Shown: one piece after another, positions 33,655 through 42,756 of the stretch
Layout of the letters: each line of letters starts with the position of its first letter
Numbering within the stretch: the stretch's first letter is position 1
Assembly: GCA_016271365.2 (NCBI GenBank)
Contig: CM057454.1
Span: forward strand, 695,469,501 to 695,533,500
Direction of reading: 5' to 3'
Source: Neoceratodus forsteri
Taxonomy: Eukaryota; Chordata; Ceratodontiformes; Ceratodontidae
DNA length: 64,000 nucleotides
The notes under the pieces: model-generated
Seen by the model: the letters and a program-made list of their open reading frames with translations, nothing else
Database searches by the model: none
Told to the model about the DNA's origin: nothing
Translations under genes and position numbers: made by a program

Positions 33655-33777
33655 GACAGGGGCGGGTTGACATTGGGGGGCCCACTACAGACTGTTAGCT
33701 AGAAGTTTTCCATGGGCACCTGCCAGCTACAGTCCTATATGTGTTACCTACTCCAAGAGCTCACTCTCGAAGTAAGA
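33655..33777 (-). repeat. D4 5' inverted terminal repeat
   Basis: Contains CAGTCCTATATGTGTTACCT and AGAGCTCACTCTCGAAGTAA, the complement of the left repeat with several mismatches. Confidence 0.8.
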
Positions 33778-34031
33778 CTGGACAGATCACAGAGTCCTGC
33801 AGGTTAGAAAGTATGTCCTGCACATCTGTCCCAAAGAGCTTGTAGCTTCTAAAGGGAGCATTCAGGACGGACTGTTGCACATCAGTAGCAAACCCAGACT
33901 TCCTGCGCCAAGAAAGCCTTCTCAGGCAGATGTCAACTGCAGAAGCTCTAGCAGAGGCATCAGCCATATCATAGGCAGACCTCAACAGGTGTTTGCCCAC
34001 ATCTACTCCACACTGTAGGACCTTTATGAGA
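33778..34031 (-). pseudogene. D2 gag C-terminal fragment between D4 and D5
   Basis: A 254-bp island. It encodes SAYDMADASARASAVDICLR, RRKSGFATDVQQSVLNAPFR and KLFGTDVQDILSNLQD, the conserved gag C-terminal domain, matching D4 31160-31560. It continues D2 from 27907 and leads to 40003 across D5. Confidence 0.8.
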
Positions 34032-34160
34032 TCTTACTTCAAAAGGGTTCCTGCAGTAGGTCATTACACATAGGACTGCACCACCTGGCATCAGGACTGC
34101 ACGGCAAACTTTTCCAGCAGTGCCTGGCGGGGGACCACCCACCTGACGTCACGTGACTGA
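34032..34160 (+). repeat. D5 5' inverted terminal repeat
   Basis: Contains GGGTTCCTGCAGTAGGTCAT and CACATAGGACTGC, pairing with the complement of 39860-40002. Confidence 0.8.
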
Positions 34161-34318
34161 CGTCAGCGTGACCTATATAGTGGATGGTCCCCACGCCTGC
34201 CTTCCAGTTCTTTCCCGCCCTCATCCTGTGCATGGTACCTCGCAGTAAAACTGCCCAGTCAATCACCGTTAGAATTTGCCTTTCTTTCTTACAATTTCGC
34301 ATCTTTTTTCTTCTCTAT

Positions 34319-36800
34319 GTCTTCACCATCACATAAGACAAAGAAGAAGAGTGAAGACTGTGGTGCTCAGATTCCACACAAGAACGGTCACCGACAGTGT
34401 CTTCTCTGCCTAGGCCCGGACCACGACACTGCAGCTTGCCCAGACTGCCAGCCCTTTAATAGGCAACCCGCAAGATGAGGCAGCAGGCCCTGGAGGCCCA
34501 TCTTCTAAAAACTCAGATGGCCACTCTAGAAAAAGAGATGGAACGCCTCAGAGAGTCCACTTCTTCACTGTCTCCAGATTCTAAAAAGAAAAACACCGGG
34601 AACGGGAGTGCCAGGAGGGTAAGGACCATCTGGACTCAAGTATGCCTTCTACCAGCAAGGCCTCTCCCCCACCGCCTCCGGCAGTGGTCGTCCAGGCTGC
34701 GTCTGGGAATACTCCAGGCCCGTCCACTGCACTGCTCCTGATCTCTACTGGTAAGTCACCCGCTGGCTCCCCAGTGGTTGACTAGTCTCAGCCAATAAGC
34801 CGGCCACCGGATCCTCCGGGGCCCGCCCACCGATAAGCCGACCCCCTGCTCCTCGGAGGCTTGCCTGGTCTTGGACGATAAGTCAGCAGGGGGGCCCCAT
34901 CCCGTCTCGCCCAGCTCCTTCCTCCAGTAAGTCAGATGCCTCTGGCACCCGCATGGACGTTGTTCGTCCATCAGTGGCTCCTGCCGAAACAGCCAACGCC
35001 CAACTGAGTATCCAAGAGACTTCCAGTCTCCCCTTTCCCATCTATCCCCAGTGGCACCTGCCTCACTCCCTGCCATCCCAGGTCGGGAAGAGAGCGATGA
35101 ATAGCTGGACGTGACCCATACTCAAGCTTCCGTTCATCAATCCCCCAAGGGGGACGAAGGGTTCAAGGTTCCTCCACCGTCTGTCCCCGCGATGGAGGCT
35201 CCTCAGGCCCCCTATGTCGGATTCCCTTCCTTCTGCTCCCCCAATGGAAGAGAGAGACAGGTCCCTCCTTCGGGACCCCTTTGTCTGGCTCCAGTGCCTA
35301 ACCCAGACCCATCGCCGGTTCCTCCAATGTCTGGGCCTAACCCTACACCGGAGCCGTATCGTCCGGTCCCAACGTCTGCCTCTGTACCGGACTGGGCTCT
35401 GCCGCTGGACCCCTTTCGTCTGGCCCCGACGCCGGATCCATTTTCGACGCTGGCCTTAATATTGGTGGTCCTAGTGAGTATTTTCCCCGATGCCAGCTGT
35501 GCCTATTTATACTACGGCGGGGTTCGCACCGATACCCTAGACGTCTGGTACCTTGATATTTTGGAATATCTCGGGTCCTTACAGGTATAATGTCCTGAGC
35601 TACCCTCACAGGCTCTCTCTGGACCTTCCCCCAGCAGGTCCTCCTCCAGATCCATACTACTCGGGACATCACTATCCAGGGTACTCCATGTTTCAGGGAT
35701 ACCCTCCTCCTCTCCTCACTACCAGGGCTCCGGTGTCCATGGGTACCATTACCCTATTATTCATGTGCCTCCTAACCCCACTCCTCCTCAAGCCCCACCC
35801 CAGGACTTTCAATCATTAATCCAGTCCTGGTGGAAGGAGGCCAGGACGGAGTTGGTCTCAAACCTGGAGAGCCATCTCCCTACACAGGGCCCCCCCCCCC
35901 CCGGTCTCTGTCCCCTGTGAACTCTGTTCCCATTGTTCACATTTTGGGGGATACCCCTCACGAGATTCAGCTCCCGGATTTTGAACCCATAGAGGATCCG
36001 GACAACCTGGACTCGGGGGAGGATATTTCAGATGACTCCTCTGATGGTCAGTCTCCAGACCCCAAAGGGAAGGCTTCTCCTAAATCCCCTCCAGAGGACC
36101 CTTCCTTTTCGGACTTGTTGAGGGCCATCCAGGAATTTCATAATTGGGAGACTGAGGAAAAGGACCCCATGAGGAAAAGAACCACCAAACATCTCGACCT
36201 ACAGTCTTATTCCCCAATCCCGGTTCCTCCCTGGACAGGGCCCCACAAAGACCTTACCACGACGATTTGGCAACTGCCACACTCCATCCCAGTGGTCCCT
36301 AAGAAGGCTAAGGAGGATCCTGCCAAGAACTTATGCCTGTCAAAATTTCCTGCAGGCATGCCTTATGGCACACCCTATGACTCCGTTAACGCTGTGCACG
36401 TACCTCAGGACACATCTCCCTCTCTCAAGCGGCACGCTTAATAGTATCTCAGGGCTCACTAACGAGGTCCAGACCGCAATCCCATGCCCCTTTCGGGCTC
36501 GGTCCTTTGGAGGGCACAAGGATATCATAATGGACCTTCAGGACAGAGGTCAGGCCCTGAGGTCCGATAGGTCGATGTACCGAACGGGTGTGCAGTGGAA
36601 ACTGCCCTTTCGGAAATGGGCCAGGAGGCCTCCGAAGCAACCCCAGACCCAGTTTCAGGGCAAAAGAAAGGCCACAAGAGCTTCCTTTTCTTCCCCTCAG
36701 GCCTCCAAGTTCCAAAGGCATTCAGGGCGCCCTCCACCTGCCACCTCCTGACTCCTTCCCCCATCCCCCTCCTCAGCCCCAGAGCAAGGAGCCGGTGGGG
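34319..36800 (+). pseudogene. D5 gag-like ORF, broken
   Basis: Begins MSSPSHKTKKKSEDCGAQIP with the Cys/His array HRQCLLCLGPDHDTAACPDC. It stops at a TGA after about 51 codons, and the following frame carries the basic helix RQQALEAHLLKTQMATLEKE. The middle is Pro-rich (35110-35820). The conserved domain DPSFSDLLRAIQEFHNWETE and PVPPWTGPHKDLTTTIWQLP lies at 35830-36441. The C-terminal PFRARSFGGHK lies near 36487. At least four frame changes. A poly(C) run near 35890 may be a site of length change. Confidence 0.75.
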
Positions 36801-37660
36801 GGCAGGTTCACCCTCCATGTGCAGGAATGGAGGGACATAACCTCCGACGCATGGGTCCTGCAACTCGTGTCTCAAGGACACACTCTGGGAGTTTCTAGAA
36901 ATCCCTCTGGATTCTCCACCAGGTCACTCATCTCACGCACCCCACCAGATTCTTCTAGTAAGGGAGGAAGTTCTAGCTCTACTGTGAAAGGTGGCAGTAG
37001 AGCCAGTTCCCTTTCATCAAAGGTGTCAGAGTTTTACTCCCACTTTTTTCTGGTTCCAAAAAAGACAGGCGACCACAGACCCATACTAGACCTAAGCAGA
37101 CTCAATCTGTTCATCCAGTACAAGAAGTTCAGAATGCTAGCCCTCCAGAGCCTTCTACCTCTTCTTCAGGAGGTTCACTGGTTATGCGCACTGGACATGC
37201 AGGATGCTTACCTGCTATTCCAGTGTTTCCGGGCCACCGCTGCTTCCTGCGCTTTTGTTTCCAGGGGGAGCATTTCCAGTTTTCGGCACTTCCCTTTGGC
37301 CTTTCTTCGGCACCCAGGGTCTTTACCAAGTGCTTAGCATTAGTGGCAGCTGTCTTGCATCGTCAGGGCATTGCAGTGTTCCCCTACCTGGACGACTAGC
37401 TGATTTCGGCCCCGTCCAGGGAGACTCTTTTGGAGGCTCTCTCGCGCACTCTGGACCAGTTTTTTCATTTGGGGATTACAGTCAATTTCCCCAAGTCCAC
37501 ACTTGCTCCTTCTCAGAGACTTCAATTCATAGGAGCTGTGTTGGACACAGTCCAGTGCAAGGTCTTTCTCCTTCCAGAGAGGGTGGAGGAAATTTGAGAG
37601 CAGGCGACCCTAGTAGCCTCCTCCAATTCCCTCTCAGCCAGAGTGATGCTTTGGCTCTTG
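36801..37660 (+). pseudogene. D5 reverse transcriptase, frameshifted
   Basis: Pre-RT segment VGGRFTLHVQEWRDITSDAW, fingers YSHFFLVPKKTGDHRPILDL, FIQYKKFRMLALQSLLPLLQ, LDMQDAYL, then a frameshift near 37205 into RCFLRFCFQGEHFQFSALPF and FTKCLALVAAVLHRQG, ending with the catalytic box VFPYLDD (37385-37396). A TAG stop directly follows YLDD. Thumb: LGITVNFPKSTLAPSQRLQF. Confidence 0.82.
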
Positions 37661-38250
37661 AGTTTGATGGCAGCCGACATCTCCACTGTTCTGCTCGCCA
37701 GGTTAATCATGAGAGTCTCTCAGTGGACCTTACATGTCTAGTGGTATCAGTTCAGCGACGATCTGGAGCTCATATGGGGGACCACCAAACTCAGGGTCTA
37801 TGGTCCCAGCTCAAGATGTCCTTGCACACCAACATTCTGGAGATGAGGGCAGTCCTGCATACCCTTCAGGCCTTTCAGTCCATCCTTCCCAGGGGATCAC
37901 TGCTTATCCAGATGGACAACATGTCAGTAGTCTGGTATATCAACAAAAAGGGAGGCACTCGGTCATACCCCCTTTGCAGGAAGGCGATGTGAGTGTGGAA
38001 CTGGGCAGTCCAGCACTGTCCGTCACTCACAGCCATCCACGTGCCAGGCATTCAAAATGTTCAGGCAGACAGCCTCAGCAGAATGCACACCCTCGCTCAT
38101 GAATGGGAATTAAGTCAGGAAGTGGCAGACTTCCTTTTTCAGTGATGGGGGTGACTGGAACTCAACCTGTTCGCCTCCCAATCCAATGCAAACTTCCCAG
38201 TTTTTGTTTGCTCGTTTCAAGGCATGGTGATTTCTGGCATGATGCGTTGT
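37661..38250 (+). pseudogene. D5 RNase H, degraded
   Basis: Encodes LHTNILEMRAVLHTLQAFQS with the Glu, LIQMDNMSVVWYINKKGG with Asp, and RSYPLCRKAM. The first catalytic segment (DAS-type) is degraded near 37740-37790. The last Asp region reads NVQADSLSRM near 38070. Frame changes throughout. Confidence 0.75.
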
Positions 38251-39500
38251 CACTTTGTTGGACAGGGAAATTCTTGTACGCTTGCTTTCCATTTCCCATG
38301 CTTCAGAGGGTTCTCCTGCAACTCCAGACAGATGGAACCAAGATGATTCTCATAACTCCCCTCTGGCCAAGGCAAATCTGGTTTCCGCTTCTGCAGCAGC
38401 TATCAGCAGAACCCTCAGTTCCTCTTCTCTTCCTCTCAGACACGACCTGTTGACTCAGGATCACAGCAGATTAGTGCATCCTGGGCTCCGGACCCTGCAT
38501 ATTCATGCGTAGCTCCTACAGACATAATTCAGTCTCGGTTCAGGGTCTCACATCAGGTTGCCCAGGTCCTAGTAGAGGCCAGAAAACCCTCTACCAGATC
38601 AGCCAATGCTATGAAATGGAAGCACTTTCCCATTTGGGCGGCGCCACAAGGCTGGGACCCCTTCACATGCTCGGCTCCACAGATCATGGAGTATCTGTTG
38701 CACCTGTCCGATCTGGGTCTCTCTTACTCCTCCCTTAAAGTTCACCTGTCGGCTATTTCGGCCTATCATGATTTTTTGGGGGGGGAGGGCCGTGGCACAG
38801 CTGGAAATTTCAAAAACCTTTCTGAAAGGGATTCTCCATCTGAAACCCCCTATCCGTAACCCCACCCCACCTTGGGATTTGAATTTTGTTATCGAGAAGC
38901 TTAGTGAGTTGTGACTTGCACTATATCTCCTGGAAGGTGTTATTTTTAGTTGCCATTACTTCTACTCAAAGGATTTCCGAGCTTCAGGCCCTGATGTGTA
39001 AGGAGCCTTATTTGATTTTTCATAAAGACCGGGCAGTCTTACGAACCAATCCTAAGTTTCTTCCCAAGGTGGTTTCAGAGTTCGGGTGTATTACACTAAC
39101 CATTCTAACAAAGGTGAGGCTCTTCTCCATACGCTAGGTGTACTCAGGATCCTGCATTGTTACATCCACAGGACTAAAAGCTCCAGAAAATCCGAGCAAC
39201 TTTTCGTCTCCTTTGCTCCCAAATCCATGGGTTCAGCGGTGTCTAAGCAGTGCTTATCCAAGTGGCTTGCTAACTGCATTCGCTTCTGTTATAAGAAGTA
39301 TGCCAAACCTCTGCCAAGGGAGGTCAGAGGTCATTCCACTCAGGGAATGGCTGTGTCCACAGCATTTTTGCGAAATGTATCTGCAGCGGAGATTTGTGCA
39401 GCAGCAACTTGGAGTTCAGTACACACCTTCACCAAGCATTACAGTCTGGACATTGCCTCTAGGCATAGGGCCGGGTTTGGCCTAGCCATGCATGCTGCTG
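38251..39500 (+). pseudogene. D5 tyrosine recombinase with lost HxxR arginine
   Basis: Core-binding region at 38600-38790 (MKWKHFPIWAAPQGWDPFTC, SSLKVHLSAISAYHDFL). The catalytic domain has STQRISELQALMCKEPYLIF with the first Arg, then after a frameshift near 39090 GHSTQGMAVSTAFLRNVSAA, where Gln replaces the Arg of HxxR, and FTKHYSLDIASRHRAGFGLA with the Tyr. Loss of the second Arg should abolish recombination. Confidence 0.82.
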
Positions 39501-39601
39501 GACCTATTGTCCTAGGCCGGTCCTTTACTGACTTTTCAGTTGCTCCTCCTCCCATGTTTCTCTCGGTCTCTCTTTCTGAGGGATTGCTTGGGATTCAGTC
39601 C

Positions 39602-39703
39602 TATGTGTAATGACCTACTGCAGGAACCTTCTCTTAGTAAGACAGTACAGTTAGTAAGAACTTACCGTAACAGTAGATCTTCGAGAGAGGTTCTTGCAGT
39701 AGT
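39602..39703 (+). repeat. D5 internal complementary region
   Basis: Reads GACCTACTGCAGGAACCTTC, TTAGTAAGACAGTACAGTTA, then CTTACCGTAACAGTAGATCT and TTCTTGCAGTAG. It corresponds to the two termini fused, with the join at GTAAGA followed by CAGTACAG. Confidence 0.85.
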
Positions 39704-39859
39704 CCTATCCACCCACCCCGTCAATTTGCTTTTGGACTCCAGGATCTGTTCCCTTTCTCCTGTCTTTCCTTTAGGATCTCCGGTGGGAGAACTGGAAGGA
39801 GGGCATGGGGACAGCCCACTATATAGGGTCATGCTGACATCAGTTACGTGACGTCGGGT

Positions 39860-40002
39860 GAGCGGTTCCCTGCCAGGCATTGCTGGAAACATTTGCAGTG
39901 CGGTCCTGACGCCAGGTGGCGCAGTCTTATGTGTAATGACCTACTGCAAGAACCTCTCTCAAAGATATACTGTTACGGTAAATTCTTACGTAACTGTACT
40001 TT
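39860..40002 (+). repeat. D5 3' inverted terminal repeat
   Basis: Contains TATGTGTAATGACCTACTGC, AAGAACCTCTCTCAAAGATA and ends AACTGTACTTT. It is the complement of the 5' repeat at 34032. Confidence 0.82.
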
Positions 40003-41696
40003 CTTGTCACTGGGGACCCTCTAGAAGGCTTAGGCAGCAGCTTTAGCCTTTTTCCAGAGGGCATTCTGAAATTTCACCACATGGGATATGTAATTCATCA
40101 CCCTGATGGACTGAGTAGCAGAGACAAAAGCCCTTGTGCCCACAGTCCAGCTTTCTGGACTCCTTATGAAGGGGAAGAGAGCCAAGGTGTTTAGGCCTCT
40201 TGTTCCTATCATGGGCAGCATCTATCACCACAGAATCTGCTTGTGGCTGCTCTGCAACATATGGCTTCCCTGAAGAAGCCTGGTACAATTTGTTTGCCTT
40301 TCTGGGCATGGCAGGAATCAAATTCGGCCTGTACCAGGTAGCCATGGTGGCATCCTCAAAGGCCGCAATAAGTGGAGGAATGATCAGAGGTGGAGAATCT
40401 GACAACTCTCAAGTAGTCAGTCAGATTTCTCCTAGTGACAGTCTGTTCCTCAGCATCAAACCCCATTGCAGTCTATAACTGCCTCATCATTGAGATGAAA
40501 GAGGGGCCATCAGGGGGACCTCGGGTATATCTGGTCGAGTCCACACCCCAGGAGGAAACAGTGAAGGTAGAGTGGGAGGGGCTACAGGCCCCATCTCCCT
40601 CATCCTCATCATTGTCCTCATCCTCCCAAGAGAGGAGATCAGGATGATATTCGTCCTCATCACCTGGCTCTGAAAGGGGCGCTAACGGCATTGAGGATGA
40701 GCTGGGCGTGACATTGTAGACGACGTCGCCGTGGGAGCAGGCCTAGCAGGTCCCGGCATCGCCGGTGGGGATGGGGGCAAGGTGGTGCATGAACTCCCAA
40801 AAGGAGTACAGCATGGCCGGGACATCAACAGCGGCCAGCGTTGGAACACCATGCGGCACCGGCAGGGGAGTTTGGGGACCTGGCACCACTGATACGGCCT
40901 GGAGCACTGACTGGAGGGGATGGGGCCCTGGTGCTGACGGGATATGCTGGGATGTTGTTGGGGTAGGCTGAGACCCGGATGTTGACATGGTGGCCTGAGG
41001 CAATGAAGGGGGAGGTTGAATCCCCAACATCGAGGTAAAGGCCAAAAGCGAAATCGGGGGAGGTGGGACCCTAATTACGATGCACCAACGCGCCAAAGCA
41101 GAACTGGTAAAGCTTCCTGTCTGGTGGCCTATGGAAAACAGGGGCTGGAACAGCAGGGACTGGAGTGTCAGTGGGGGCGTGGAAGGGCCCAATGCCAAGG
41201 AACCATCATCAACTAAGGTAAGACTGATGGGAGGCAGTGCCAGAGACGACCCTGTAAAGGAGAGGGTGTGGGTAGCACAGGGGTCCACCGCCAAAGCAGA
41301 CGAAGACCCTACCGTGGCCCATACTTGAAGCTGCGACTGCGAGTGAGCAAGGGAGCACCTCTCCCTGCTCCGATACTTGTCCTGGTGCTTGCATTTCCCG
41401 GCCAACTTGTTCCCGGTCTTGGAGGAGTGGAAGTATGTGGACGGGGCCCAAGAGGTGGAGGAGCTGCTGGCTTGGGGCTCCTTCTCCATTTGGATGAGCT
41501 TCTGTTTCAGCAGTAAACTTTTGAGGGTTTTCTGGCGGTGCTGCCGGGTAGCCTGGTTGAATCCGCGGCAGACATCTCAGGCCTTAACATCACAGTCCAG
41601 GCCTAAGCAGCAGACGCAGGTGTCATGGTCGTCCTTACTGAAGATACTCTGACTGCACCCGCAGAAGCAAAATAATTTTTCAGGGTTAGGCAGCAT
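40003..41696 (-). pseudogene. D2 gag-like ORF, 5' part, broken
   Basis: Start at 41696-41694. The N terminus reads MLPNPEKLFCFCGCS, then DDHDTCVCCLGLDCDVKA and a stop, then DVCRGFN: the same Cys/His array as the other copies. The Pro/Thr-rich middle is at 40743-41489. The conserved domain with IIPPLIAAFEDATMATWYRP and MPRKANKLYQASSGKPYVAE is at 40043-40405. Several frame changes. It continues across D5 to 34031. Confidence 0.75.
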
Positions 41697-41879
41697 AAAC
41701 AAAAAAACAAAATCACTTTAAAATAAAGTGATTGACGAACCTAGGGAGAGAAAAGAAGAGAAAATCAAAAGGAAGAAATCTCGACTGAAGCGGTGGTGTC
41801 TCCGTGCAGTATGACGTGCGATGGTTAACAGCAGGAAAAGAACTGAGGAGGGCACAGGGCCGCCCACGTTTATATGGGA

Positions 41880-42016
41880 CAGACGTCGACAGCATGTGAC
41901 ATCGTTGTGGGTGGCCCCTTGTAGATCGCTAGCTAGAAAAGTTTCCGTGTGGTCCAAGTGCCTGGCGGCTATAGTTCCACAGTTGTCGTCTGATGCAAGA
42001 GATACCCTCAATGAAG
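41880..42016 (-). repeat. D2 5' inverted terminal repeat
   Basis: Contains CTAGCTAGAAAAGTTTCCGT and GTCTGATGCAAGAGATACCC, ending TCAATGAAG. It pairs with 14328-14465 and matches one half of the D2 internal complementary region. Confidence 0.82.
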
Positions 42017-42756
42017 ATCTGCTATGTTATGAAAATCTAATACAATTAATACAGACTGCTATTAATTTGGGGTTACAATATACAATTTTAATTAAAAAAA
42101 AATTACAGTTTAAATGATCACAAATGAAGTTCTTGTTTATTTCTTGCTTCTTAAGCTATATATAGTTTATTTCTGGTAACTTAAGACTATCTGTATCTAG
42201 ATCTATATTTTTATCAAGATATAGATATTTTTTCTAAAGTCTTTTGTTCTCCCATGCCCACCTAACCTCCTTCAGCCACTGCCAGTGCCTCCTGATCTGT
42301 TCCTCTGGGACCCCGAGAGCCCAAGACACAGTACTGAGCTACCCTCTTCTAACCCCCAGGAGAGATCCTGCCTTGTGCGCTGCAGTTCTTTTCTTCATTA
42401 CGCTTGAGCTCTGGCCACCATGGCTGAGGTCTCTCCAGGGGCATCCCAGAGGACAGCAGGCAGGTGCCCGAAGTGAACATGGGAGGCAGGCATGGCATCA
42501 TCTGCCCAATCAGCAGACAATGTTTCTTCTTATGTTTCCTATACTGCTTGCTCATACAGTGCTGGAATGCATGACACACCGGTGTGTGCGGTCTTCCTAC
42601 CCAGTCCATTAGCCAGCTCTCAACAGCACAACTACTTGTGGTCACCCAGGAAGTATTAAAGCAGCAAGGGGCACTACCCTCTTTCCTTGGAGGAAAGTGT
42701 CCTTTTGGATGCTCAATCTTCTTCCCCGGCTGGCCTCCCAACAACCTTGGCTCAAT
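42017..42756. other. Intronic sequence with no recognised gene
   Basis: About 740 bases between D2 and the L1 element. AT-rich to 42240, then moderately GC-rich. Open frames at 42244-42612 (+) and 42349-42744 (-) have no recognisable domain. Confidence 0.5.

Larger units (their letters stand above)
27908..33777 (-). mobile_element. DIRS-like retrotransposon D4, inserted in D2
   Basis: A 5870-bp element with left end AAAGTACAGTTATGTAAG and right end ACTCTCGAAGTAAGA. It has the internal complementary region (28222-28330), tyrosine recombinase, RNase H, RT and gag in order on the minus strand. D2 coding flanks it on both sides with no obvious duplication. About 0.2 kb of the RT fingers is missing (LQLVDNRQWTLNRVHP runs directly to MRDAYFHILG) and the RT box reads YLDG, so RT is inactive. 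Confidence 0.88.
34032..40002 (+). mobile_element. DIRS-like retrotransposon D5, inserted in D2 in opposite orientation
   Basis: A 5971-bp element on the plus strand. Its start TCTTACTTCAAAAGGGTTCC and end GTAACTGTACTTT are the complements of the right and left ends of D3 and D4. Order: 5' repeat, gag (34319 on), RT, RNase H, tyrosine recombinase, internal complementary region (39602-39703), 3' repeat. D2 gag flanks it (CCTTTATGAGA before, CTTGTCACTGG after). It is the only copy with a complete RT fingers-to-thumb region, but it is frameshifted and its recombinase has lost the HxxR arginine. Confidence 0.88.
14328..42016 (-). mobile_element. DIRS-like retrotransposon D2, outer element of a nested stack
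   Basis: D2's own sequence lies in seven pieces: 14328-14930, 17174-18599, 19142-19383, 26545-27907, 33778-34031 and 40003-42016, with the short duplications at the SINE and L2b joints. The inserts are L2a, a SINE, L2b (carrying D3), D4 and D5. D2's own sequence totals about 5.9 kb, close to D4 (5870) and D5 (5971). Both terminal repeats survive: the left one (CTATAGCTGCCAGGCACTAG) matches the complement of the right one (ACTATAGCCGCCAGGCACTT). Gene order on the minus strand is gag, RT, RNase H, tyrosine recombinase, internal complementary region, 3' repeat. Stops and frameshifts make it inactive. Confidence 0.85.

Noticed and set aside
42244..42744. Possible gene between D2 and the L1
   Set aside because: Frames on both strands overlap with no domain and no coding bias.
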